64,000 nucleotides of DNA from Pelagomonas calceolata (Eukaryota > Sar > Pelagophyceae > Pelagomonadales > Pelagomonadaceae). The stretch spans positions 772,501-836,500 of the forward strand of contig CAKKNE010000002.1 of NCBI GenBank assembly GCA_918797485.1, read 5' to 3'. Both the position numbers and the translations under genes were made by a program. Positions 27,801-36,962 of the stretch are shown here, one piece after another (the stretch's first letter is position 1; every line of letters starts with the position of its first letter). The notes below the pieces were generated by a model, which made no database searches, had not been told where the DNA came from, and saw only the letters and a list, made by a program, of their open reading frames with translations.

Positions 27801-29878
27801 GTCTTTTCGTAGCCAGACGGCGGTGCGGGAGGTCATAGATGGGGGCTGCGTCTGGAACGAGCGCTTTTCTTTTCCTTGTGCGCTCGCGGCGTCCCGTCGT
27901 GTTGTGAGCTGTTTCGGACCGCGTCGGGGCCGTCGCGGCGTGTCAGAGAGACAGCTTTCATGAAGATGGCGTCTTCACGAGACAGCGCCGCCGCGACGCC
28001 GTCGACGCGATGCCACATCACCGCGACGCTCCGCGCAGGTCCCGACCCCTCGGCCGTGCTCCACGTGGGAGTATATGATGCCGGAAGAGGTCTCAGCTCG
28101 CGCGCGTCCCTCGTGGCCCAGTGGCTCACGACGGCGAAAATGCTTATACTAGATCCAACAAATATATATTGCGACCCCGCCTCTCTACAGATATCTAGAG
28201 GTACATCGGTGGATGGTCTACCTAGATCGTTTGACCTGGAGGCCGACGTTAGGCTACGAGACCGTAGATTCGCGGGGTGTGTGGGACCGTTCCACCAGTC
28301 CGAAGCGACGGCCTCGCTACGAGTCTCGTACGGAAGAGACCCGGAAGGCGTCACGGCGGAACAGTTACTGGCTCTACGACCCTCCACAGCCTTGGAACAA
28401 CTCCGACAGAACTCCGAGGAAACCGGAAGAAAACTGGGCAACCAGAGCAACGTGGAGCGGATGTTGCGGGACTTTCCCCTGTTGTTCGACGTGCGCGACG
28501 TGGAATTGACGTCGCTGAACATGTACCTCAAGGACCTCTTCACGGGCTACCGGGGCGCGAAGGAGCGGTCCGCACAGAAAACGGCTAGTAAGTTGGAAAA
28601 GAAGGGCTGGGCCGCCTCCGAGGAAAAACATCCTGTCACCAAGTGCGCTCGCGGCGTCTTGTGGTGTTTTCACTTTGTTCATGTGACTCGTGTCCATCTC
28701 ACGATGACGTGGGTGGTTTCTTTTTCGATTTCGAGGCCATTCACGATGCTCCGCGCAGGCCCCTGTCTACCCTTACCGAAGATGACGCGGACTTGCGTGG
28801 GAGATTCAAAGATACCGTATTTGTGGATAAAGTGGACCTACGCAACAAATTGCGGGATGCTACTGCTCCCGAGGGTATTGATTTGTACGTGCTGGCTCGA
28901 AGTTTTGTCGGTTCGACCATACAACCCCTGTTCTCCGAGGCGGACGTCTTACAGTCGGGCTTCGGCCAGATTTTATCAGGAGTGTTCTCAGGAGGCGTCT
29001 TCGGCAACCATCGAAGACCAGGAGCTGTGAGTGCGGTGTCGCCGCCGCGGCCTCGGCAACCATCGACGCCTTCCGAGCTACCAAGGTCGTCCACCACTCC
29101 AAAGACGGCTTTACAGGGCTCTGTGCGTTCTAGAGACCCGAAGAGTAAAAAGCCGGCGGCGCGGCCGCTGGCGAAGCGGGCCTATGCCTATGTCGATCGG
29201 TTACGCGGGGCGTCCAAATACCTCGACGCCGACGACAACGCGCGCCTCGTCGAGGAGGCGTCGATCGACGGGTTTTTGCTGAAGCAGGTCCGGAGGAGCG
29301 TCGTGGGGTTGCCGGGCGTTAGTCGACCGACGAAATTTCATTTGGAGTGGTGCGAGCTGAAAGCGCGAACTTTATATTATACTCGTAGAGACCCGAAGAG
29401 CGGCGATAGTATCGGATTCACGAAGAAGCTGCGGTTGGGCACGAGGGCCTACGAGGCTCGGTTTACGAAGGACGAGATCGCCCTTCGAAGCTTAGCCCTC
29501 AAGGTCACGGAGGCCATGCTCGACGTGTCCATCATCAAGAAGAAGCCTGTGGAACCGATCGAGCAGCCGAAGAAGAAGGCCTTTCGGACCATAAGAAAGG
29601 AGATCACGTTGCGGGCTGCCGATTTAGCGACGGCGGCACGAGGCCCGTCGCTCGAGATGTGGTGGGCTTCGTTGGCGCCGGGGTGTGAGGCGGACGGCGC
29701 CTGGCACGACATCACGGCGTCGAGGGAGGTCGCTCGGCATAGTCCCCAAAGGAAAAGTTTCTTCTCGGACGACTCCGATGATGAAAGTGATGCGGAGACG
29801 ATCGTGAGCGAGGCGTCGCTGCCTCCTGATAGGGGCTCGTTCGGGTCCATGGCGTCTCTTACTAGTGCGCCCGTGTGA
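24813..29878 (+). CDS. DEP/C2/PH-domain membrane-associated protein, 1,548 aa, four exons
   Basis: Exons 24813-25383, 25526-27877, 28039-28642 and 28759-29878 join in frame (4,647 nt). Residues about 12-85 resemble a DEP domain (DVFSSGEAVNALLSFQQ, LMDYGFIGRV). A hydrophobic hairpin lies near 702-740 (GFISLVVLLSWILIGRTTAL, LLLLLPLPLVYVEIP). A C2-like segment starts near 923 (NQLRVAVVGAQNLKARN), and the second introner splits it so that splicing yields ERFSFPCPDPSAVLHVGVYD. A PH-like domain lies near 1345-1455 (SIDGFLLKQVRRSV, FHLEWCELKARTLYYTRR). The combination suggests a lipid- or membrane-contact role, but I do not recognise an orthologue. All three introns belong to one introner family. 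Confidence 0.8.
25384..25525 (+). mobile_element. Family-B introner, DEP gene intron 1 (142 nt)
   Basis: Starts GTGCGCTCTCCGCGTTTTG and ends GCGATGCTCCGCGCAG. It has an internal GACTCGTCTCCATC. Splicing GAT-G|GT-CTT keeps the frame. No target duplication is visible. Confidence 0.85.
27878..28038 (+). mobile_element. Family-B introner, DEP gene intron 2 (161 nt)
   Basis: Starts GTGCGCTCGCGGCGTCCCGT and ends GCGACGCTCCGCGCAG. It contains GACGCCGTCGACGCGA (27995-28010). Removal restores a continuous C2-like domain. Confidence 0.88.
28643..28758 (+). mobile_element. Family-B introner, DEP gene intron 3 (116 nt)
   Basis: Starts GTGCGCTCGCGGCGTCTTG and ends ACGATGCTCCGCGCAG, with an internal GTGACTCGTGTCCATCT. 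The frame resumes as VTK|PLSTLTEDD. Confidence 0.88.
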
Positions 29879-30257
29879 TGTGCTGTGGTCTAAGGAGCTC
29901 TTGTCGTTTACTACGAGTTCGTGCCCAGGCCCGGGGTCCACTCGTCGTGGGGGTCGGCATTGGCGGCGTTTCGTCTGTTTTTTTCGGTCCGCGTGCTTCG
30001 TTTGGACGCTTGGGTGGATTTTGTCCGGGCTGGGCGTAGCTGTGGCTGTGTAGATTTAAATTCAGCCGTCTGCCCTCCACGTTTGAATTTTGATGCTAGT
30101 TTCATCGCCCGGTACCGGTCTGAGGTTTGGTTATGCTTCTACACCAGTGCGTATGATGGCATATAAGCTCCGGACGGCCGCGCAAGCTAGCGGCCTGTAA
30201 GACACTAGCAATCAGCCTACCGGGGTCGAGGGCGCCAGTCTCATATCGCAAAGCACC
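29879..30257. other. Intergenic region upstream of the ubiquitin-SKP1 gene
   Basis: 379 bp between the DEP-gene stop and the next start. It holds palindromic element copy 6 only 47 bp before the ATG. No other gene is supported. Confidence 0.45.
30186..30211. promoter_or_regulatory. Palindromic intergenic element, copy 6 (inverse orientation)
   Basis: GCTAGCGGCCTGTAAGACAC then TAGCAA, the exact reverse complement of copy 1. It is 47 bp 5' of the ubiquitin-SKP1 ATG. Confidence 0.7.
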
Positions 30258-31445
<1,188 letters not shown>

Positions 31446-31493
31446 GGTGTTTGCGTCTTCACCCTCTGTGTAAGAAACCTATAAAACTTCCGT

Positions 31494-32327
31494 TTACGCG
31501 AGCGCGGCGACGGCGAGCAGCAGTGGCCACGCGACGACGCCGGCCCGGGGCACGCGCCGGAAGCCCTCTTCATTGGGATTGGCGAGCGCGAAGCGGAGCA
31601 TCGCCGCCGCTATCATCAACGTCGTCAGCCCGAACGCGTCCGCGCGGTCGAGCGCCGGAGTTGTGGTGCCGGGGGCCGTCGGCGCGAGCAACGCCAGGTA
31701 GAGTCCCGTAGCGGCGAGGAAGGCGCCCGAGTTCCGCGTCGCGTGGAACCAGACGCGCGACTTGGGCGCGGTCAGCTTGTCGTGGAGCCGGAACGTGTAG
31801 TTGGGGTTGACGCCGAGCGTGAGTTCCGAGGTCAGGCCGTTGACGACGAGGATCGCCGCCGCGAGAAACTTCGACGGGCGGTCGAGCAGGCTCGCGGCGC
31901 CCAGTACGGCGACGGCGGCCGTCCACGCGGCGAGCGGCGCCTTCTTGAAACCGATGCTCTCGTAGAGCGGCGCGCAGGCCGCGAGGGCCACGGCGTTGGC
32001 GAGGTGCGACCACGCGTGCACCACGCTCGGGTCAATTAAGAGCACGGTGCAGAGGAAGCAGCGCCAGACCGCTGACGCGCGGCAGGCGACGAGGCCCTCT
32101 TTATCCTTGGCGTCGGCGACGACGAGTTCCGGATAGATGAATTCGCCGACCGCGTCGACCAGCGTGAGGCCGGCGCCACCGTATATCGCTGCGTCGCTGA
32201 TGTGGCCGCCGCCGCGCAAATTAAGGGCCAAGTTGGGTCCGGTTTTTGGCGCTGTTTTTGGACGAGTTATAGCCGCGCTCCGCCGCGCGAAACTTGCGAG
32301 GAGGATGGCAATGGTCAAAAACGACAT
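31494..32327 (-). CDS. Multipass membrane protein with signal peptide, 277 aa
   Basis: The ATG at 32325-32327 starts a signal peptide (MSFLTIAILLASFARRSAAI). A basic Pro/Thr segment ending NLALNLRGGG follows; an LRGG after the leader is frequent in secreted stramenopile proteins. About six hydrophobic segments come next (for example AAWTAAVAVLGAASLL, LAAAILVVNGLTSELTLG, GAFLAATGLYLALLAPTAP, WPLLLAVAALA). No family is recognised. The leader could be secretory or the first half of a plastid leader. It is convergent with the ubiquitin-SKP1 gene, 48 bp apart. Confidence 0.65.
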   Translation of the reverse strand: MSFLTIAILLASFARRSAAITRPKTAPKTGPNLALNLRGGGHISDAAIYGGAGLTLVDAVGEFIYPELVVADAKDKEGLVACRASAVWRCFLCTVLLIDPSVVHAWSHLANAVALAACAPLYESIGFKKAPLAAWTAAVAVLGAASLLDRPSKFLAAAILVVNGLTSELTLGVNPNYTFRLHDKLTAPKSRVWFHATRNSGAFLAATGLYLALLAPTAPGTTTPALDRADAFGLTTLMIAAAMLRFALANPNEEGFRRVPRAGVVAWPLLLAVAALA

Positions 32328-32618
32328 TGAAATAACGCGTTCGACACGTAGCCGCAATAAAATTGGCCAGTCGAGCTTGTAAACCCGTTTTGATGGCGCA
32401 GTTTGCTGGCGCAGTCTTGCGCCTTCCAGGAGTCATCGCGGAGATCGCATGGCCGGCCAGAAGTGTGAAAGTCCCCCCCTTTCAAACGCAGGCTCTGCGA
32501 ACCATCTGCATGCCAGGCGCGGCGCCGCATATGGGCCGCATACATTGCTGGTTTCGGGTGTAGAGACGAGAAGGGATCCTGTCGGTCGTGCCCGTGATTT
32601 GTGCGCGAGGGGCAGCCA

Positions 32619-33770
32619 ATGGCGCGAACGAAACCCTCGGTAGCGGCAGCGGCAGCGGCACGGCGCGAGGCCGACGCCGCGTTGGAGGCGGCGCGGCGTC
32701 AGCACCTCGCCGCGTTGGAGGTAGAGGCAGCGGCCGGTGCCGCATATGCCCGGGCGAGGAACGATGGGGGCAGCATAAGCAGCATAAGCCCTGTGCAAGA
32801 GATACCGCCCAGGCCCGCATTGGGAGAGATCCTCTGCCGCTACGGCGCCGCCTGCTACCGACCGGACTGCCTATTCAAGCACCCCCCGGGGCGCGTCGCA
32901 CAAGCGCCCGCGTGCCGCGACGGCTGGCACTGCACGCGGAAGGATTGTGGCTTCACGCATCCCGCCGGCGTGCGCGAGGATGTCGAGCTGCCGTTCGAGG
33001 CGCGGAACGTTATCCTCGGCAACGGCGGCTGCGTCGTCCAGGAAATAAGGCGCCGCGTGCGCGACGCGCGCATTCACATCGAGACCGACTTCGACGCGGA
33101 ACGGATGGTGGCGGAGATCAAGGCGATGACGCCCGCGGCCCTCGAGCACGCGCGCGAGTACCTCGAATGGGCGGCGTTTTCCATGCTGCGCCGCGGCTTC
33201 AATCCTGATAAAGACATCCTGCGGAACAAGGAAGGACAGGTTAGCCAGTGCTTCAGCCGCTACTGGGATGCCATCCGACGCGAGAAGAAGCGACGCCTCG
33301 GGCGCAAGCTCACGAAGGGCGAGGTGCGCGGGGCGAAGCGCGTGGCGGCGGCGTACGTCGCCCCGCCCGCGCCGCGCTTCTTCTGCGAGCGTGAGTGGGA
33401 CCGCTTCGTCGTCGCGTCCGAGCGCGCCCGACCGCCGCCTCCGGCGTTTAGGAGCCGGAAGAGACGGCAGCGCTATGCCCGGTCCGCCGGCGACGGCGAA
33501 TTCTACGAGCGATGGGCCCGCGAGACGTTGCAGGGCGGCTCGCGGAAGCGCGGCCGCGACGACAGCCGCAGCCGCAGCCGCAGCCGCTCTCGCTCGCGCG
33601 ACGCCTCCTCCGTCTCCCGGACCGAAAACTACTACGACTCCGAGGGTTCCTGCGACTCCGGCGACCGAATTTGCGGTTTCTCTCCCGGTGACGTCGAGGA
33701 GCTCATGTGCCAGGGCGTCAAGCCCTGGGACGACGACGCGGGCGACGTGCTGGCCGCGCTCTACTACTAG
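32619..33770 (+). CDS. CCCH zinc-finger / KH-like / SR-rich RNA-binding protein, 383 aa
   Basis: The ATG at 32619 (MARTKPSVAAAAAARREAD) is chosen; the frame before it lacks an ATG. Two CCCH fingers of spacing C-x5-C-x4-C-x3-H are seen: CRYGAACYRPDCLFKH and CRDGWHCTRKDCGFTH. A segment resembling a KH core follows (FEARNVILGNGGCVVQEIRR, about 130-190). The C-terminal third is Arg-rich and contains an SR tract (SRSRSRSRSR) and an acidic end. This is the profile of a nuclear mRNA-processing factor, with paired CCCH fingers reminiscent of Nab2/ZC3H14-type poly(A) binders. The exact orthologue is not identified. Confidence 0.8.
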   Translation: MARTKPSVAAAAAARREADAALEAARRQHLAALEVEAAAGAAYARARNDGGSISSISPVQEIPPRPALGEILCRYGAACYRPDCLFKHPPGRVAQAPACRDGWHCTRKDCGFTHPAGVREDVELPFEARNVILGNGGCVVQEIRRRVRDARIHIETDFDAERMVAEIKAMTPAALEHAREYLEWAAFSMLRRGFNPDKDILRNKEGQVSQCFSRYWDAIRREKKRRLGRKLTKGEVRGAKRVAAAYVAPPAPRFFCEREWDRFVVASERARPPPPAFRSRKRRQRYARSAGDGEFYERWARETLQGGSRKRGRDDSRSRSRSRSRSRDASSVSRTENYYDSEGSCDSGDRICGFSPGDVEELMCQGVKPWDDDAGDVLAALYY

Positions 33771-33816
33771 GATATAAGAAAACGGGTGTTACAAAACTGA
33801 GGGGCGTGGGACACGA

Positions 33817-34198
33817 CTAGTCCTCCTCCTCCGCGCCCTGCGTCAGCCGCGTGTTCAGCTCGTCGATCGTCGAGCGCAGTTCCTCGCGCTCCTTTTTGAG
33901 ATCTTCGTTCTCCTGCCGCAGCGCGTCCACATCAATCCCCGTCGGCGCCCCCATGTACCTCTTGATGTAGTCGACGGCGTTCGGCGGCCGCTCGGGCTCC
34001 TCGTAGAGGCCGACGAGCACCTTCGTCAGCGCGTCGATCACACCGCTCTTCTCGAGGTACCTGCGCGGAGCATCGCGTCCGAACGGCCAAGATGGACACG
34101 AGTCGCGTCGACGGCGTGAAGGCGCCGCAGCACCGCGGGACGCCGAGAGCGCACTTGCGGAACTCCTCCTTCTTCGAGTCGGGCGTCTGGTACGCCAT
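33817..34198 (-). CDS. MYCBP: MYCBP/AMY-1 homologue, 95 aa, one introner intron
   Basis: Exon 1 is 34155-34198 and exon 2 is 33817-34060. Joining them gives MAYQTPDSKKEEFRKYLEKS, then GVIDALTKVLVGLYEEPERP and a C-terminal coiled coil (LRQENEDLKKEREELRSTI). This aligns along its whole length with c-Myc-binding protein, a small helical protein linked to cilia/flagella and AKAP complexes in other eukaryotes. The splice is required: unspliced, the frame reads into CALGVPRCCG and loses the YLEKSGV motif. The gene is divergent from the PP2C gene. Confidence 0.92.
34061..34154 (-). mobile_element. Family-B introner in MYCBP (94 nt)
   Basis: In gene orientation it starts GTGCGCTCTCGGCGTCCCGC, contains GCCGTCGACGCGACTCGTGT and ends GCGATGCTCCGCGCAG. 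The ends match the three DEP-gene introns. Confidence 0.9.
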
Positions 34199-34579
34199 GG
34201 TTGGGTGGCTGTGTTGCTTTGCTTAGAGCTAACTTGTGTTGTTAAAAGGCTGGAGGTGTGGCCGCGACGTCAACTCGCAAACCAGATACTTCCTAGCACA
34301 CGCACGCCTCCAATGAAGCCGAATACGTTCACAGTGTACGCACAGCGTCAAAGGGAGGCAGCTATTTTGGCCGGCAGGCAGCCAGCCGCTATTTTGGGCT
34401 AGTAGCTTTCGCTTGCTAGTGTCTTACGGGCCGCTAGCTCGGCTCGGCTTTGATCGACGTACGGCTTGCACAACTGCAGTTCTGGGCCTCCAGTGTTGCA
34501 TACTACATTGCTGTACTGCTGAGTCCACGCTGCCTAAATTGTAGCGGCATTGCTGCTGCTGCGGAGGAGCTAGGGTAGG
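34199..34579. other. Divergent intergenic region MYCBP / PP2C
   Basis: It holds an inverted copy of the AGCTCTAAGCAAAG block (34217-34230) and palindromic element copy 7. Confidence 0.5.
34411..34437. promoter_or_regulatory. Palindromic intergenic element, copy 7
   Basis: GCTTGCTAGTGTCTTAC, then GGGC, then CGCTAGC. It lies between divergent starts at 34198 and 34580. Confidence 0.7.
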
Positions 34580-35599
34580 ATGGGTGCAGCCCTCAGCAGC
34601 CCCCGGGAGGACCGGCCAAAGCTAAAGCCGGCCCGCAGCAGTTCACTGAGACGCATGTACGCATCAGCACGAGCGACGAGCTGGAGGGGCGCCGGCACGA
34701 CATCAATGGAAAACAGGGAGCGCCCGTCGCTCGACGACGAGCCCATCGAGAGAAGAGGCAGCGGCCAGACCGATACAGTAAGGTGGGGCGCCCACAACGC
34801 GCCGGCGCGCGCCGACGCGGACCGCTGGGCCGTCCACGTTTCTGGAGACGACGTCACGGCGGCGGTCTGCGACGGGCACGGTGTTGCCGGAGCGGCGCAC
34901 TGGGGCCGGGAGATCGCGGCGGAGGCGGCATCGATGCTCGCCGAGGGCATGGGGTTTGAGGCTTTTCAACAATTACATGAGGAGCGTTATGACGAGACGG
35001 TGCGCGCGGCCTTCGAGAAGCGTAGAGAGAGCTTCCGGGAGCAACACGGCTTCGACGCGCCCGGCGCCCTTCCCGCGGAGGGCGGCTGCACGGCGACGGT
35101 CGTGAACGTGGCACGTGGTTTACTAACTGTAAAATGGGTCGGCGACTCGCGCTGCGTTATTAAGGGGAGGGACGGGTCGGTTCGTGCGTTGACGACGGAC
35201 CACGCCGCATCGACGCATCGGGAGGAAGGGCTGAGGATCGAAAAGGCGGGCGGCGCCGTCGAGGGCGCCTACGTCGCCGCGCCGCGGGCCGAAGGTTTAT
35301 TGCAGGTCACGCGGTCGCTAGGGGACCGCGCGCACCATTTGGATGATGTGGTCCTGGCGACGCCGGAGGTCGTCTCTGTGTCGGTGGAGGACGCCGAGTT
35401 CGCGATCGTCGCGACGGACGGCGTCTGGGCCTTTGTGGACGATTCCCGAGCCGCCAGCGCGGTCGCCGACGCGCTATCAAAGTCGGACGACGTCTCCGCG
35501 GCCGCGGAGGCGCTCTCCAGCTTGGCGCGGGAGCGGGCCGCGGCCTCGCCGCGGGGCGTGGACGACATCGCGGTCATCGTTCTAGTGTTTAATTGTTAG
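34580..35599 (+). CDS. PP2C-type (PPM) protein phosphatase, 339 aa
   Basis: The ATG at 34580 gives MGAALSSP, a possible N-myristoylation site. The PPM motifs appear in order: AAVCDGHGVAG (metal-binding Asp, near 97), EGGCTATVV, KWVGDSRCVIKG, ALTTDHAAS, QVTRSLGDRAH, AIVATDGVWAFVDD and the final VDDIAVIVLV. These coordinate the two Mn/Mg ions used to dephosphorylate Ser/Thr. The usual N-terminal NED motif reads ARADADRW here, so first-metal coordination may be altered. Single exon. The stop is 4 bp from the stop of the convergent CIA30 gene. Confidence 0.9.
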   Translation: MGAALSSPREDRPKLKPARSSSLRRMYASARATSWRGAGTTSMENRERPSLDDEPIERRGSGQTDTVRWGAHNAPARADADRWAVHVSGDDVTAAVCDGHGVAGAAHWGREIAAEAASMLAEGMGFEAFQQLHEERYDETVRAAFEKRRESFREQHGFDAPGALPAEGGCTATVVNVARGLLTVKWVGDSRCVIKGRDGSVRALTTDHAASTHREEGLRIEKAGGAVEGAYVAAPRAEGLLQVTRSLGDRAHHLDDVVLATPEVVSVSVEDAEFAIVATDGVWAFVDDSRAASAVADALSKSDDVSAAAEALSSLARERAAASPRGVDDIAVIVLVFNC

Positions 35600-35603
35600 T
35601 TGT

Positions 35604-36789
35604 CTATAGAGCTGGCAAAGCCTTCTTGCCCCGCAGACGACGGATCAGGCGTACGGTCCCAAAGATGGCCCGGAACGCTAACCGTAAAGGGAAGGACAAC
35701 GCGTAGGCCGCCGCGTCCTTCGCGAATTCGCGGAGGCCCTCGAGACGCGCCGCGCCGGCCCCCAGGCCGCGCATGCGCTTGACGACGCGCTGGCCGTAGA
35801 CGCGCGCCGCCCAGTCCGATTTACAACCGCGCTTGATGAGCATCCGCCGCGCCTGGCGCCTTCTTCGTCCTTCTTCCGAGAACACCAGCGACGCAATGGG
35901 CCGGAGGACCGTGAGGGCCAGGCCCAGGATCAAGCCGTTATTCTTGATAGTGGGCCTGCCGGCCGAGTTCGGCTTCGATTCCTGAACGTTCTTGCCGATC
36001 GCGGGCACGTCCACCTTCTGGTCCCCGTAGACGCCGACGGCGTTGAGCTTGACCGCGAAGGGCCCGTCCCGGAAGTTCTCGACCTCGGTCATATTGACCG
36101 AGGCGGCGCCGAACCGCGACAAAGTCAGCCCGAAGCCGTAGACGCTGGCGCACTGCGTCGCATTTAAGGGCGGCGCCCCTTCCACGATGCGCGGGCCCCG
36201 TACGAGCTTAAAGTCCGAGAAGGGAACGAACGTCGGCCCGCCCACGCCGTCGGGGCCGCGCGGCGCCCACTCGGCCGAGTACACGATCTCGGACCGCGAC
36301 GCCGCCGTCCTGAGCGTAAGTTTCCAGGCCCGTCGCGCGACGTCGGCGTCCGAGGTCAGGATGGCGTCGACGTAGACGCCGTCCGCTTTCGACAGGTCGA
36401 GGGGCGCGTCGAGGGCCTGCATGAAAATATCAACCGGTGAGTCGCGTGCCTGGCTGCTGGAAACTTGATTCGACACTGTCCGAGACCGCCGTGCGCGTGC
36501 CGCAGAAGCCGCCGCCGTCCGTGCGCACAATGCCGCGCCACTCCGCGCCGCCGTCGCCGACGACGATCTTCGAGCTACTGACGCCGCCCATGACCACATC
36601 GTCAATTCTTTCCCAGAGCGCCGCCGTCGCCTCCGGTGCGGCGTCGAAGTTAAACACCGGCGTCCGCTCCCGCTCGTAGGCAGCCGTGGTGCTTCGGAGC
36701 GGCGGCGTCCGGCGGAGAGCAAATCTTGGGGAGACCAATGCGGTGGCTGCTTGCAGCAAAGCGATGCATAGTGCTGTGGAGCGCAGCAT
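35604..36789 (-). CDS. CIA30-domain protein with plastid-type leader, 371 aa, one intron
   Basis: Exon 1 is 36487-36789 and exon 2 is 35604-36416. The start (MLRSTALCIALLQAATALVS, then PRFALRRT) looks like a signal plus transit leader. The CIA30 fold is visible in LWERIDDVVMGGVSSSKIV, TDGGGFCGTRTA|ALDAPLDL, WKLTLRTAASR and FVPFSDFKLVRGPRIV. CIA30 proteins are assembly factors of NADH dehydrogenase complex I; plastid versions are also known. After the domain a membrane-like segment (LILGLALTVLRPIASLVF) and a long basic tail follow, not usual for the family. The frame is lost without the 70-nt intron. Confidence 0.8.
36417..36486 (-). other. Intron of the CIA30 gene (70 nt)
   Basis: The donor is GCG|GTCTCGGACAG and the acceptor TTTTCATGCAG|GCC. 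It contains CACGCGACTCACC, loosely like the introner core. No duplication is visible. Confidence 0.7.
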
Positions 36790-36886
36790 GTCTACAGCGG
36801 GATGATCGAGACTCGTCGATGAGCGACTGATAAAGTTAGAGCGAGACAGCCCGCGCAAGAGGCCTGCCAAGCTGGCGCCGAGGGCT

Positions 36887-36914
36887 TTCTAGTGTCTTTA
36901 CATGCCGCTAGCAA
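36887..36914. promoter_or_regulatory. Palindromic intergenic element, copy 8
   Basis: TTCTAGTGTCTTTACATGC then CGCTAGCAA. It lies in the 173-bp gap between divergent starts at 36789 and 36963. Confidence 0.65.
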
Positions 36915-36962
36915 TTGGTAGCATCTGTGTGTGCGAGTTTCACCAATAAACTAATTACGATA

